From positions 53,153-117,152 of the forward strand of contig JAFKEE010000042.1 in the NCBI GenBank assembly GCA_017307505.1: a DNA stretch of 64,000 nt. The letters are read 5' to 3'. Numbering within the stretch: position 1 is the stretch's first letter; the number at the start of each line of letters is the position of its first letter. The notes under the pieces are model-generated. The model was not told where the DNA came from, searched no databases, and saw nothing but the letters and a program-made list of their open reading frames with translations. This DNA is from Acidobacteriota bacterium (GTDB lineage Bacteria; Acidobacteriota; Terriglobia; Bryobacterales; Bryobacteraceae). Below are positions 27,201-34,623 of this stretch, in pieces. The translations under genes were made by a program, and so were the position numbers.

Positions 27201-28769
27201 CTCAAGGAAGAAGATAATCGTGGCGAGGCGAAGGGTCGCCTGGCAACGGCATTGGCCGAGGTCGGTGATTCCGAGGATGTCACCGACTTGCTTATCCTGA
27301 TCCACGCCGACATCCAGAGAGTTCGGGACGGCCGCGCTGCATTGGCCCGAGGAGATCGATCCCGCCGGGGGCAGGGCGGGATGATGAGCTATTCAAACTG
27401 GCACGTGCAGGCGCTCGTTTGGCTCGATCAGATCAAGGCTCCGTCAATCCTTATCGATCTGCTGAAAGAAGCGGAATACGAACTGGATGCTGCCTGGGGG
27501 CTGGTCACTCTCGCCAAGAAGGACGCCGGTGATCACCCGATAGTCACGGGACGCTTCGGCTCACCCGCAAGAGACTACCGGAAATTCCGGCAAGCACCCC
27601 TTGAATGGTCAACTCTCTACGATGAAGAGCGGCGGACGAACTTTGCCGCCGCGCTCAAGGAGCGGATCACCGCGCTGCTGGACGAAAGCAGGCTCGGCGA
27701 TCACAAGAGCATACCTTACCACTATCGACTGAAGGAGTTAGGGAAAGCCCTCGCCTCACTCGATCCAAAGGATTCCGCCGACCTGGTTCTGGAAATCGCG
27801 GCGCTGCCGGCGGATTGGGACGGCTGGAGACGGTTCGAGTTGCTTGAATCCCTGCTTTTTGGGGGCGTCGAGCTACCCGCCGACAAGGTGATTAACCTCC
27901 TCGAACCTGTTTTTGGACAGTTCCGAAAGCAGGGTATCTACAACAACGACAGCCTCTCGCTGTTCAACCGTATACTCCACATGCTTCCATTTCTGAAACC
28001 TCCCTCTCTGGGTATCGCCAAAGTCAGGGAGCTATCGGCCGAATTCCGCCTGCACCTTCAAAACCATGAGGGGTTGCTGATGGCTCTCGGCCAATGCGGA
28101 TGCGACGAGGGATTAGAACTGCTGTGCGAGCTTGCCTCGCAAAGCGGCGCAGCGTTTCAACACATAGCGAGGGTGTGGTTCGATGCCGTGGCGGCTTGCC
28201 CATTGCCGCAGGCAAAAGAACTCCTTTTGGGCTTCGTGGACCCTCAATCATCGGGCGGCATCGGCGAACTGGAATTCCCTGACCACATGGCGGATTATCT
28301 TGCGTCTGTCCTCGCGAAGATCGCAAATAGCGACAGTGCTGTTTCGGCGCGGCTCCTTGAGTTGGCCGAACAGACGACGTACCCACGTGGGCGCCAGATC
28401 CTCGCGAAAGTGCTACCGCAGCTCGATGCTCCGCAAAGTCTTTTGGCCGCGCTCAACCTGCTGGATGATGGAGCGTCGCAGCCGGTTCCCTATGAGGTGT
28501 GGCGGTCACTGGAAGATGTCTTCCTCGAAAAGCGTCCTTACAAGGACACACAGTCTTACACGCTTGTACCCCGAGCTGCGAACGATCTCAAGAAGCGGCT
28601 ATTTGAGATGGCGGAAGGGGATTCCAGACGAACCCGCGCCGCGTACACTCTGCTGGCACAAATAGAAGAATGGCGGTTGGAACATGGCAGGCCCAGTTCC
28701 GAGCCGAGACACCCAGCCTATGCGTCCGGCGTGCCATGGCCGCCGGTACCGGTCCGCGACAAGGATTGA
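24201..28769 (+). CDS. Large NACHT-type STAND NTPase with HEAT-like repeats
   Basis: This 1522-aa product has a restriction-endonuclease-like N-terminal domain (about 1-135; DRGLDAYASAS keeps an Asp, but the expected E/Q-x-K strand reads ACSITGTYEK, so it may be inactive), a NACHT NTPase with Walker A APAGRGKT (about 224-231) and a deviant Walker B LFLLNGWNEIS (about 293-303, Asn where Asp is usual), a helical arm, then roughly 900 residues of alpha-helical HEAT-like repeats as likely sensor. The architecture matches bacterial NLR-like defence proteins (bNACHT/Avs). It lies mid-operon between the 187-aa protein and the TIR-like gene. Confidence 0.85.
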   Translation: MVERIDIERALDSLASDEGGFIFQGLAVVLAKLRWPELIASERHKDRGLDAYASASVSADGRGKGLACSITGTYEKIKDDATETKKHYPDVSLLIFYTSEKVSQGKKAEWAQKIHSDFGLELIVVSREDIITTLQLPGNAHLCATHLRIPVPFQQTSAPLLQRVRDATGTVATQWAAHPRLTGKPTILLNGVIVDRKGNETRQLLNTAHLHAQLLQGRRLILEAPAGRGKTTTLIQLARMAGSPPPFAFLVDLPGWVRSPATILEHIARTPAFLAHGIDAAALAQLSQTEPCLFLLNGWNEISSVYSQEAATALHELERTFPAAGIVVATRVHDTVPPLPGSTRIRLLPLTAAQRLQYLVEALGETQARQFHESLAADRVLNELTRTPLILSEITALHQSGREVPRTKLRLLRAVIEMMEQSEAHSAHLQGPPLWGHAEQYLRELALQLVGRGDVIIGAADARSVCHTVSDRLKHDQQLEHSPESADILKTLCAHHILERIEYPVAGFRFEHQQFQEYYAALMVQEKLAELVAEKDANRREAFNATYINEPAWDEPLALAAEDFGSTGDHATSVESASVLIDGALRVDPLFAARLARLCGPAHSQQLRSELGKRLRLLYAADNPHYRQLAIAAMLATGWDDFIDILIPLLIHSDQQIRLGTYRAGSDFYPSCLGANWWHVVSGWQERFRGEFVSELALHHGRTEVALAFARSDPSVTVKIEAVRLLAWMGQYPDVAGLLQAMNDSEFRQMVTRLELEEIPSHLHSRARAAYTALLAETSDPKTRFQITLTLGRLGHSNGSNLLKDELAVMPGSVVKELSDYSLRPAIEAVRTVDSPWVSQWVADRIVEGALWRDSWLAMVSTLPEGQREALLLRVTGENLQYGATGRIVSLLAATSDPTFAKRVFEALCSHRQQLLDDPRNTDKQAIDQQLRGLFKSTPVQRVVEGLSDMLAKTPSGLELSLMLEMFSRMGSTEDSVRGALPDPLRQQLRRYFKAAVPAVLKEEDNRGEAKGRLATALAEVGDSEDVTDLLILIHADIQRVRDGRAALARGDRSRRGQGGMMSYSNWHVQALVWLDQIKAPSILIDLLKEAEYELDAAWGLVTLAKKDAGDHPIVTGRFGSPARDYRKFRQAPLEWSTLYDEERRTNFAAALKERITALLDESRLGDHKSIPYHYRLKELGKALASLDPKDSADLVLEIAALPADWDGWRRFELLESLLFGGVELPADKVINLLEPVFGQFRKQGIYNNDSLSLFNRILHMLPFLKPPSLGIAKVRELSAEFRLHLQNHEGLLMALGQCGCDEGLELLCELASQSGAAFQHIARVWFDAVAACPLPQAKELLLGFVDPQSSGGIGELEFPDHMADYLASVLAKIANSDSAVSARLLELAEQTTYPRGRQILAKVLPQLDAPQSLLAALNLLDDGASQPVPYEVWRSLEDVFLEKRPYKDTQSYTLVPRAANDLKKRLFEMAEGDSRRTRAAYTLLAQIEEWRLEHGRPSSEPRHPAYASGVPWPPVPVRDKD

Positions 28770-29785
28770 TGATGCACAAACCCCTCCTAGTGCAGGCGTT
28801 CGCCGAAGACCTTACGTCGCGAGAGACCGAATGCTTTCGGCGGGCGATCGCCACCGTCAACGGCCTCCAGGCCGAGTTTCGCGTGTCGGACCCCATACGT
28901 CGCATTCATCTGCCCGGCAAGCGGGACGTGATAAAAGAGAATGCTTCGTTCGATGCCCTCTACAAGCGCGTGAAAGATGGTCGCGCATTCTGCATCACGC
29001 CGCGCGGCTTCCGTGGAAACGAGTTCCAGACCGCCGACGAGCGATGCTCGCTCTTGTCCATCGCGGATTGGGAAGAGCAGTACGCACCGCCGTCGTTGCA
29101 GACCTACATCGTGTACCAGTTTGCGTTTGCATTCCTGACATGGGCAGCGGATCACGTCAGCGACAAGGTTCTCACGCACAAGAAAACCATCGGCTGCCGG
29201 ATGGACTATTGCGGCGACAAGCGCGATCTCAAGCTTGGGATGCTCGCGGGATACATATGCCCTCGCTGCCGTGGGCATCTTCCGCAACTCGGTGCCACGC
29301 CCAAGCAGATTGACGCCATCGAGCGAATTCTGGCCTACGTGCAGGCCGCGGCAAAGGGCTACGAGAAGATCCCCGATGAATGGAACACCGCCTTTGTCGT
29401 GATGCGCTTTGCGGAGGATGACAACCGCACGGCGTTCGAGCGCGGCATCAAACCAGGACTACGCGACGTGGGAATCGTGGCGCAGCGTGCAGACGACGTG
29501 ATCGAGTCCAGGCCACTCCTTGAAAAGATCACGCAGCAGATTGCTCGCGCCCGCTTCGTCGTTGCCAAGGTGGACGTGAACCGGATGAACATCTACTATG
29601 AGCTGGGTCTGGCGATGGGCCGGAAGAAGGACGTTCTTTTGGTTTCGGAGCAGGACTTGGTGAAGCGCCTTCCTTCAGACCTGTCTAATTGGGAGTGCCT
29701 GACTTATCCGAAGGGGGATTACAGCACCCTCAGACGCAGAGTCGCTAAGTACTACGGGGACAATTATCATCTAGGCAAGAGCTGA
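28769..29785 (+). CDS. Zinc-ribbon protein with TIR-like/deoxyribosyltransferase-like domain
   Basis: The ATG at 28769 overlaps the NACHT stop by 1 nt; the frame upstream is a shadow of the NACHT gene. The 338-aa product has a zinc ribbon (C-x4-C about 143-148, C-x2-C about 164-167) and a C-terminal TIR-like or nucleoside 2-deoxyribosyltransferase-like fold: TAFVVMRFAED (about 207-217), then ARFVVAKVDVNRMNIYYELG with the conserved Tyr-Glu, and KKDVLLVSE. Such domains bind or cleave nucleotides, including NAD+. As last gene of the NACHT operon it is the most likely effector (inference). Confidence 0.75.
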   Translation: MMHKPLLVQAFAEDLTSRETECFRRAIATVNGLQAEFRVSDPIRRIHLPGKRDVIKENASFDALYKRVKDGRAFCITPRGFRGNEFQTADERCSLLSIADWEEQYAPPSLQTYIVYQFAFAFLTWAADHVSDKVLTHKKTIGCRMDYCGDKRDLKLGMLAGYICPRCRGHLPQLGATPKQIDAIERILAYVQAAAKGYEKIPDEWNTAFVVMRFAEDDNRTAFERGIKPGLRDVGIVAQRADDVIESRPLLEKITQQIARARFVVAKVDVNRMNIYYELGLAMGRKKDVLLVSEQDLVKRLPSDLSNWECLTYPKGDYSTLRRRVAKYYGDNYHLGKS

Positions 29786-29967
29786 AGCGCGTGCAGTCTC
29801 GGCTAGAACTGCCTCTGCCCAGGAGCGTCGTCGAACACTTCGCTCAGGAATATAGATACCGCGACGCCTGCGGCGGCAGCACGGATGTCGAAATCCTTGA
29901 CGCAAGGTGCGATAGAATGAGACTGTTCCATCGATCATCTTTCGGGTACGCACACACAGGGAGGCAC

Positions 29968-30141
29968 ATGCAGCCGCTCGTATTGCGCCAAGCTGCGCCC
30001 GCGGAGCAAACGCCGTGGCGAGATTCGCAGACCGATACCGATCCATTGCCAGCGACGGTTGCGACCGATGCGAACGGATTAACCGTGGCAGCCACGACCC
30101 GGATCACTGAGGTTCGGCAGGAAACCACCGACGACAAATAA
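29968..30141 (+). CDS. Graspetide precursor peptide 1 (57 aa)
   Basis: The ATG at 29968 is preceded by GGGAGG; the upstream part of the open frame is not protein-like. The peptide starts MQPLVLRQAAP, similar to MNPIILRFAQR in the second peptide, and ends TRITEVRQETTDDK. The shared C-terminus T-[RK]-x-T-[EK]-V-[RK]-[QN]-E-T-T-D-D offers Thr hydroxyls and Glu/Asp carboxylates for the omega-ester links made by ATP-grasp ligases. The first part is the presumed leader, the last about 15 residues the core. It lies 18 nt ahead of precursor 2. Confidence 0.8.
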   Translation: MQPLVLRQAAPAEQTPWRDSQTDTDPLPATVATDANGLTVAATTRITEVRQETTDDK

Positions 30142-30159
30142 GCCGTAGGAGCCCTTGAC

Positions 30160-30351
30160 ATGAATCCCATCATTCTTCGCTTCGCCCAAAGAATCCCTGC
30201 TGCCAGCCCTGAAGTCCTGCGATACGATGCGGAGCGGCAGATCGCGGAGGTTCTGGAAGGCGGCCAGTGGGTTGACCGGCTTACCGTAGGCGGGCAGGGG
30301 GCGAGCACGAAATTCACGAAAGTGAAAAACGAGACGACGGACGATGACTGA
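30160..30351 (+). CDS. Graspetide precursor peptide 2 (63 aa)
   Basis: The ribosome site GTAGGAG precedes the ATG. The leader has the region RYDAERQIAEVLEGGQWVDR, similar in style to the YD-x-x-x-Q-hydrophobic leader segments of ATP-grasp-modified RiPP precursors. The core GASTKFTKVKNETTDDD aligns without gaps to the end of precursor 1. The 3' end overlaps the ATP-grasp gene start by 8 nt, so peptide and enzyme are made together. Known chemistry: ester or amide cross-links between Thr/Ser/Lys and Asp/Glu side chains. Confidence 0.8.
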   Translation: MNPIILRFAQRIPAASPEVLRYDAERQIAEVLEGGQWVDRLTVGGQGASTKFTKVKNETTDDD

Positions 30352-31315
30352 TGTTGCGGTTCTGATCGTCAGCACAAAAGTCGATCTCGCGACCGACGCC
30401 GTTGTGCAACGACTCAGAGACCGCGACATTCCTTGCTTACGACTGAATACCGAAGATTTCCCTTTCCACGATACGCTGGCGTACTACCCGGAAGTTACGC
30501 CGGGCAATAACCATTGGCTTGTTTGCAACGGGCAGCCGGTCCCGAGTCCGACAAGCGTCTGGTACCGCCGCCTTCGCACACCAAGCACTCCCGATGGAAT
30601 GGATGAGGGGATAGCGATGTTTTGCCGCCAGGAGTCGAGGGCGGCGCTGATCGGGGGAATCATCGGACGGCGCACGCGATGGATGAGCCATCCGTCCGCG
30701 ATCTGGGAGGCGGAGTACAAGCCCTATCAATTACAGGTTGCCGCTGGTCTTGGCCTCAGGATTCCGCAGACCGTCGTTACCAACGACCCTATTGCAGTCC
30801 GCTCCGCTTTTGACATGTTTGGCGATTTGATCATCAAACCGGTACGCAGCGGGCATGTCGTCAAAGAGGGAGCCGAACATGCCATATACACCTCGCGGCT
30901 TCTCGCGGAACATCTGGACGAGTTGGAAAACGCCCGGTGGAGCCCCAGCATTTATCAGGCGCACATCCCGAAGAAGTACGACATCCGCGTAACCATCGTT
31001 GGCGCTCGCTGCTTTGCCGCAGCGATTGACTCTCCTTCCGACCCGGCGGCGTTGATCGATTGGCGACAAACTGAGAATCCGGCACTCCCGCACTATCCGA
31101 TCAAGCTGCCAGACGCGCTCGAAGCCACGCTCCGGCAACTCATAGACGAGCTTCGCCTGACGTTTGGGGCTATCGACCTCATCGAAACGCCCGAAGGGGA
31201 GTACGTGTTCCTTGAGGTGAATCCAAGCGGGCAGTGGCTCTGGCTCGACGACACGCTGCAACTCGGAATATCGGACGCTGTAGCCGATTGGCTTGGGGGC
31301 GAGAGTCAGCCATGA
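30344..31315 (+). CDS. ATP-grasp ligase for ribosomal peptide maturation (MvdC/MvdD-like)
   Basis: This 323-aa product has a RimK/MvdD-type ATP-grasp fold: an N-terminal preATP-grasp domain (VAVLIVSTKVDLATDAVVQR, then RLNTEDFP), ATP-binding LIIKPVRSGHVV (Lys about 163), then YDIRVTIVGARCFAAAI and the metal-binding DLIETPEGEYVFLEVNPSGQW with the Glu and Asn of the catalytic triad. Enzymes of this family activate Asp/Glu side chains with ATP and close esters or amides in the precursor core. The two upstream precursors are the obvious substrates. It overlaps the next gene by 4 nt. Confidence 0.9.
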   Translation: MTDVAVLIVSTKVDLATDAVVQRLRDRDIPCLRLNTEDFPFHDTLAYYPEVTPGNNHWLVCNGQPVPSPTSVWYRRLRTPSTPDGMDEGIAMFCRQESRAALIGGIIGRRTRWMSHPSAIWEAEYKPYQLQVAAGLGLRIPQTVVTNDPIAVRSAFDMFGDLIIKPVRSGHVVKEGAEHAIYTSRLLAEHLDELENARWSPSIYQAHIPKKYDIRVTIVGARCFAAAIDSPSDPAALIDWRQTENPALPHYPIKLPDALEATLRQLIDELRLTFGAIDLIETPEGEYVFLEVNPSGQWLWLDDTLQLGISDAVADWLGGESQP

Positions 31316-32148
31316 AGAACGCGCTGACGACGATATTCTGGTGGTTGCGGGATAGAGTTTTCCCAGTGGCGCAGCCCTACTCACCGGAAGAGTTGAGGGC
31401 AGACTCCGAGAGGCGTGCGGCTCAGCAGAAGGACTGGGAGGAACGGGTAGCTGCGCTGCCTGCCAAGGAGGAAGCACTAGTTCAGTACCTCTCCGCGTGT
31501 AAGACCGCGCTTGAAGATGAGAATCACCGCCAGCAGAGCGTCGATGCGCGGCTCACCACGAGTATCGGTCTCTCTTCGATTGCGGGCACCATCGTGTTTG
31601 GTACCATGCTGACCAACATCCCGCGCTCGCCTTCAGTGGTGCCCTGGCTCATGCTCTTGTCCCTTGGGTATCTGATTTTGCAGCTTGTCAGCGCGATACG
31701 GGCTGGTATCCGAGGGCTTGAACGCCGAGCCTATGATGCAATGCCGGTCATCGATCTCCTCCCGACTGGAAAGGAGGCTCCGGCCTACTATTGCCGCCGC
31801 CGGATAGAGCAGTTCTTCGCGGTACTTCTCCAGAACCAGGATCAGAACAATGCAAAGGTCACACAAATGGCCGTGGCGCATCGCGCGACCAAGAACTTCG
31901 TAGGTGGTCTCGTGATCTTTGCCGCGCTGGCAGGGATTCACTACGTCGTTGATCGTCCAGCCGATGATCTGGAGAACCGGCTGAAGACCGATCACGTCTT
32001 GCGCGAACTCCTTCGCGGCCCACAAGGCCAGTCGGGACCGGCGGGGCCGCAAGGACCGCAAGGACCGCCTGGATCAACACCCGCTGTTCCTATGCCAGCC
32101 GGGGGTGCCCAACTGCCAGCGACCAACAAGCCGAATCAGAAGAGATAG
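31312..32148 (+). CDS. Membrane protein with collagen-like C-terminal tail
   Basis: The product is 278 aa from the ATG at 31312 (ATGA overlap with the ligase). Hydrophobic segments lie at about residues 105-120 and 125-150 (VVPWLMLLSLGYLILQLVSA) and 200-215 (FVGGLVIFAALAGIHYVV). The tail holds six consecutive Gly-x-y triplets (GPQGQSGPAGPQGPQGPPG) followed by Pro/Ala-rich sequence. The N-terminal charged helix could face the cytoplasm. In this operon it may export the matured peptide, anchor it or confer immunity; none of these is shown by the sequence. Confidence 0.75.
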   Translation: MKNALTTIFWWLRDRVFPVAQPYSPEELRADSERRAAQQKDWEERVAALPAKEEALVQYLSACKTALEDENHRQQSVDARLTTSIGLSSIAGTIVFGTMLTNIPRSPSVVPWLMLLSLGYLILQLVSAIRAGIRGLERRAYDAMPVIDLLPTGKEAPAYYCRRRIEQFFAVLLQNQDQNNAKVTQMAVAHRATKNFVGGLVIFAALAGIHYVVDRPADDLENRLKTDHVLRELLRGPQGQSGPAGPQGPQGPPGSTPAVPMPAGGAQLPATNKPNQKR

Positions 32149-32215
32149 GTCGTAAGATCCGGCTCTCATCCCGCAGATAGGCACTCCGCGGCGAGAAATG
32201 GCGAACCGGGAGTTC

Positions 32216-32449
32216 TCAAATCCTGACCTTCTCGTACTCGTCGAGGACGGTCTCGTCGCTGCGCCGGTCGTAGAGCTTCGTGGTACGGGGGAGGGGTGAG
32301 CGACCCCGTGGGTTCTTACCGCTTTCGCCTCGAATATCAAACGCTCGAAAGATGAGCTGTGCAATCTGCGCTTCGTACTCCCGAATGGCCTCAACATCCC
32401 CGTTCGATGGCCGCTCGAGCCCAGCGAACTTCTCGGCGCTCGCAAGAGA
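32216..32449 (-). pseudogene. Tyrosine-recombinase-like C-terminal remnant
   Basis: An open stretch without start codon runs from a stop at 32450-32452 down to TGA at 32216-32218. Its end, TTKLYDRRSDETVLDEYEKV, resembles the C-terminus of phage-type tyrosine recombinases, where the catalytic Tyr sits in LYDRR. The upstream part (EAIREYEAQIAQLIFRAFDI) is protein-like but unassigned. The catalytic Arg/His region is missing, so this is a truncated copy at most. Confidence 0.5.
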
Positions 32450-32493
32450 TCACCCTTTTGCGCGATCGCGGCCAGAAGAGGCCCACGACTGAA

Positions 32494-32610
32494 AACGCCT
32501 GCGCCGTGGCGAAACACGAGCGCGAAATGATCTCGCGGCGGACCAAGACGGCCCTCGCCGCAGCCAAGGCCCGCGGCATCAAGCTGGGCAATCCGCTATC
32601 ACGAGGCGCT
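32494..32610 (+). pseudogene. Serine resolvase fragment
   Basis: The frame contains AVAKHEREMISRRTKTALAA followed by AKARGIKLGNP, which is the conserved helix-E region of small serine recombinases (A-x-x-E-R-E-x-I-S-x-R-T-K). The N-terminal catalytic Ser domain and the C-terminal HTH are absent. Together with the neighbouring tyrosine-recombinase end it marks a scar of past integration. Confidence 0.7.
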
Positions 32611-32977
32611 TGCGAAGGCCGCGCCGCCCCACGGTCAACGGAGCACACCCGCGGCGCTACGGGCCCCCGCGCCGTACGATCTAACCAACTTTTCGTGCCA
32701 TTAGGGACACCTCCGCTGAGGTGCGGCGCACCAATGGCACACTGCGCAACACTATTCCACTGCGCTCTTAGGGTTTCAAAAAGTGCACGCTGATCGGGGT
32801 TCAGTCGCCGAATCCACATACCCCAGGCGCCGCTCGCGACGTCGTGGAAACGGCGCGCCTGCTTGCCAGGCAGCCGTATGGCTTCGATTCTTTTCGGGTA
32901 TCGCGTCGTGCGAGTACTCAAGTTCCGGATGGCGCGCCATCCGGCGGCTACAACTCCAAGCGTGCTTCTGTTCGTCT
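32611..32977. other. Gap between recombinase scars and HExxH gene
   Basis: Long open frames on both strands are low-complexity and Arg-rich, with no recognisable domain. I see no RNA gene or repeat. It is probably degraded mobile-element DNA. Confidence 0.4.
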
Positions 32978-33688
32978 TCACGCGTCCAAATGAGGGAGCA
33001 ATTCTCGAACGAAAACAGAGAAGTCGTTGGTTTGAGCCATTAACGAGATCGGCGCGGGTTTAACGACGATTCCGCTCGCCCTGTACTCATTCCTTGCGCT
33101 GTCGATCAAGCGGTCAAGCAAACCAGAGTCAATTCGCTTCATCTGTATCAGTGCAGCGGCTACTCGCTGAATGATGTACCAGTGTTCGGGGTCGGCCACA
33201 AATGCTTTCGCACGCGCCCAAATGTAGGTCAGGTATGCCCCAAGCTCCTCGACAGTGTCGCTAGCAAATCTCTGGGCAGCAACTTCGGCCGCGTCCTCGA
33301 TATCAGTGACACCACTCGTCCATCGATATCGACCGAACATCTCTTCTTCGGAAGCCGGCTGCTCTTGCCGTAACCACTTCATCTCTGTCGGTTTCGCGAC
33401 CAAGAATGCAATGCAAATCCTCTCGATCAGTGCCAAGTCGGCGGATTCCTGCGTGCCGAGGGGGAATCGAACTCTGGGTTTGAGCTGAAGCGAGCCGAGC
33501 GTCAACCCAGTGCCTACAATATGTACGTCTGCAATATGTGCGGCCAATCCTTGCAGCTGAAAAGCGACTCCATGTGCCGCCTCATGAATCGCAGTCACCT
33601 CATCCTGAAAATTGGACGTTGAGTTCATGTCAGGTTTAAGCATAAGAGATCCCGAAAGGAGCGGGACGACTGCTCGCAGGTCCTCCAT
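32978..33688 (-). CDS. Hypothetical protein with HExxH motif (FtsH-M41-like helix)
   Basis: The product is 236 aa, with TAIHEAAHGVAFQLQ near residue 38, matching the HExxH zinc motif in the style of M41 peptidases (HEAGH); a second Glu/Asp ligand could lie in TDIEDAAEVAAQRF. The C-terminal half is helical. No AAA domain and no membrane segment are visible, so it is not FtsH itself. Such stand-alone proteins are common on plasmids and in accessory regions with unknown role. The start could also be the Met at about residue 16 or 21. Confidence 0.65.
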   Translation of the reverse strand: MEDLRAVVPLLSGSLMLKPDMNSTSNFQDEVTAIHEAAHGVAFQLQGLAAHIADVHIVGTGLTLGSLQLKPRVRFPLGTQESADLALIERICIAFLVAKPTEMKWLRQEQPASEEEMFGRYRWTSGVTDIEDAAEVAAQRFASDTVEELGAYLTYIWARAKAFVADPEHWYIIQRVAAALIQMKRIDSGLLDRLIDSARNEYRASGIVVKPAPISLMAQTNDFSVFVRELLPHLDA

Positions 33689-33919
33689 CCTATGCCAAGC
33701 GATTTATCGGCAACCCTGAAGTTGGGCGCCGAACAAGTTCGGCGGCTATCGGCCACGTCGACAGCCTGCGTTCGTGTGGTACAGGACCGAAAGCCAGACC
33801 GAAAGAAAACGTTCGGAACCCGAGCATCTGCCGGGTAGGCAGAATCGTCGTCGATCTATCGCACCGCGGGAACTGGTCCCGAACGGAGAGCCCCCGAAAG
33901 CACTAAGCGGCGACGACAA

Positions 33920-34195
33920 TTAGCGCGACCTCTGTCGATCAGCAACCCAGGCTCCCATGCGTCTAGCCATGTCGTGGAACGGAGTGCCGAGGGCGTCGGC
34001 TATTGTCCAAAGCCGGATCGCAGTCGGGTTGAGGATGCCGCGTTCGACCCTGCTGATGTAGGTGCGCTCGAACCCACATTCGGCGCTCAAGCGTTCCTGG
34101 GAAAACCCCGCTTCGCGGCGGACTTCGGACACAACGGCGCCGATGGCTTTTCGCCGGAGGTTGGTCGGCTGAATCTGGCGCCCACGCCGTTGCAT
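33920..34195 (-). CDS. XRE-family HTH regulator
   Basis: This 91-aa product has a single HTH_3 domain: IGAVVSEVRREAGFSQERLS, AECGFERTYISRVERG and NPTAIRLWTIADALGTPF. It is transcribed divergently from the SSB-like gene at 34267 with about 70 nt between them. That spacer contains two direct GCATATA repeats, a plausible operator, so it probably represses itself and the start of the mobile-element gene block. Confidence 0.85.
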   Translation of the reverse strand: MQRRGRQIQPTNLRRKAIGAVVSEVRREAGFSQERLSAECGFERTYISRVERGILNPTAIRLWTIADALGTPFHDMARRMGAWVADRQRSR

Positions 34196-34223
34196 GGCAA
34201 GACTTCATGGTGGTACGTTGACT

Positions 34224-34245
34224 GCATATAGGCCAACGGCATATA
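34224..34245. promoter_or_regulatory. Direct-repeat candidate operator between XRE and SSB genes
   Basis: GCATATA occurs at 34224-34230 and again at 34239-34245, one and a half helical turns apart, each followed by a GCC-type end. It lies in the short divergent spacer of an XRE regulator, where such proteins usually bind. Confidence 0.4.
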
Positions 34246-34266
34246 CGCCTCATTTTGAAATCGCCG

Positions 34267-34623
34267 ATGTACCGGAATCACATCGTCCTGGCAGGCTTTC
34301 TGGCCCGCGATGCGGAGTCGCGCGGTGGCGACGATAGCACTCCGTTCGTGGTTCTGACGCTCGTCACGAAGTCCTCCTGGCGCGACAAGGACGGCGGATG
34401 GAAGACGCACTCGGAGTATCATCGTTGCGTTGCATGGGGGGCCCGTTTTACCGATGTCGCGGCGCTCAAGCGTGGTGCGCATCTTCAGATCGAGGGCGAA
34501 CTCCGTACCCGCGAGTACGAGAAAGACGGCTCTGCGCAAAGGATCTCCGAGATTCGCGTCTGCACCATCCTGCGACTCCAGAACGTCTGGGGCCAGCCCG
34601 AATCCGTCCCGGCCGACGCATAG
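34267..34623 (+). CDS. ssb: Single-stranded DNA-binding protein (SSB-like, OB fold)
   Basis: The product is 118 aa from the ATG at 34267 (a TTG at 34255 is possible). The SSB OB fold is recognisable: MYRNHIVLAGFLARDAESRG, FVVLTLVTKSSWRDKDG, HRCVAWGARF, GAHLQIEGELRTREYEKDG. The acidic C-terminal tip of chromosomal SSB (DDDIPF) is absent, as in many plasmid copies. It is a paralogue of the SSB at 35225, and both probably protect transferred single-stranded DNA. Confidence 0.85.
   Translation: MYRNHIVLAGFLARDAESRGGDDSTPFVVLTLVTKSSWRDKDGGWKTHSEYHRCVAWGARFTDVAALKRGAHLQIEGELRTREYEKDGSAQRISEIRVCTILRLQNVWGQPESVPADA

Noticed and set aside
30731..31477. 248-aa - strand frame opposite the ATP-grasp gene
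   Set aside because: Antisense shadow of a gene with clear catalytic motifs.
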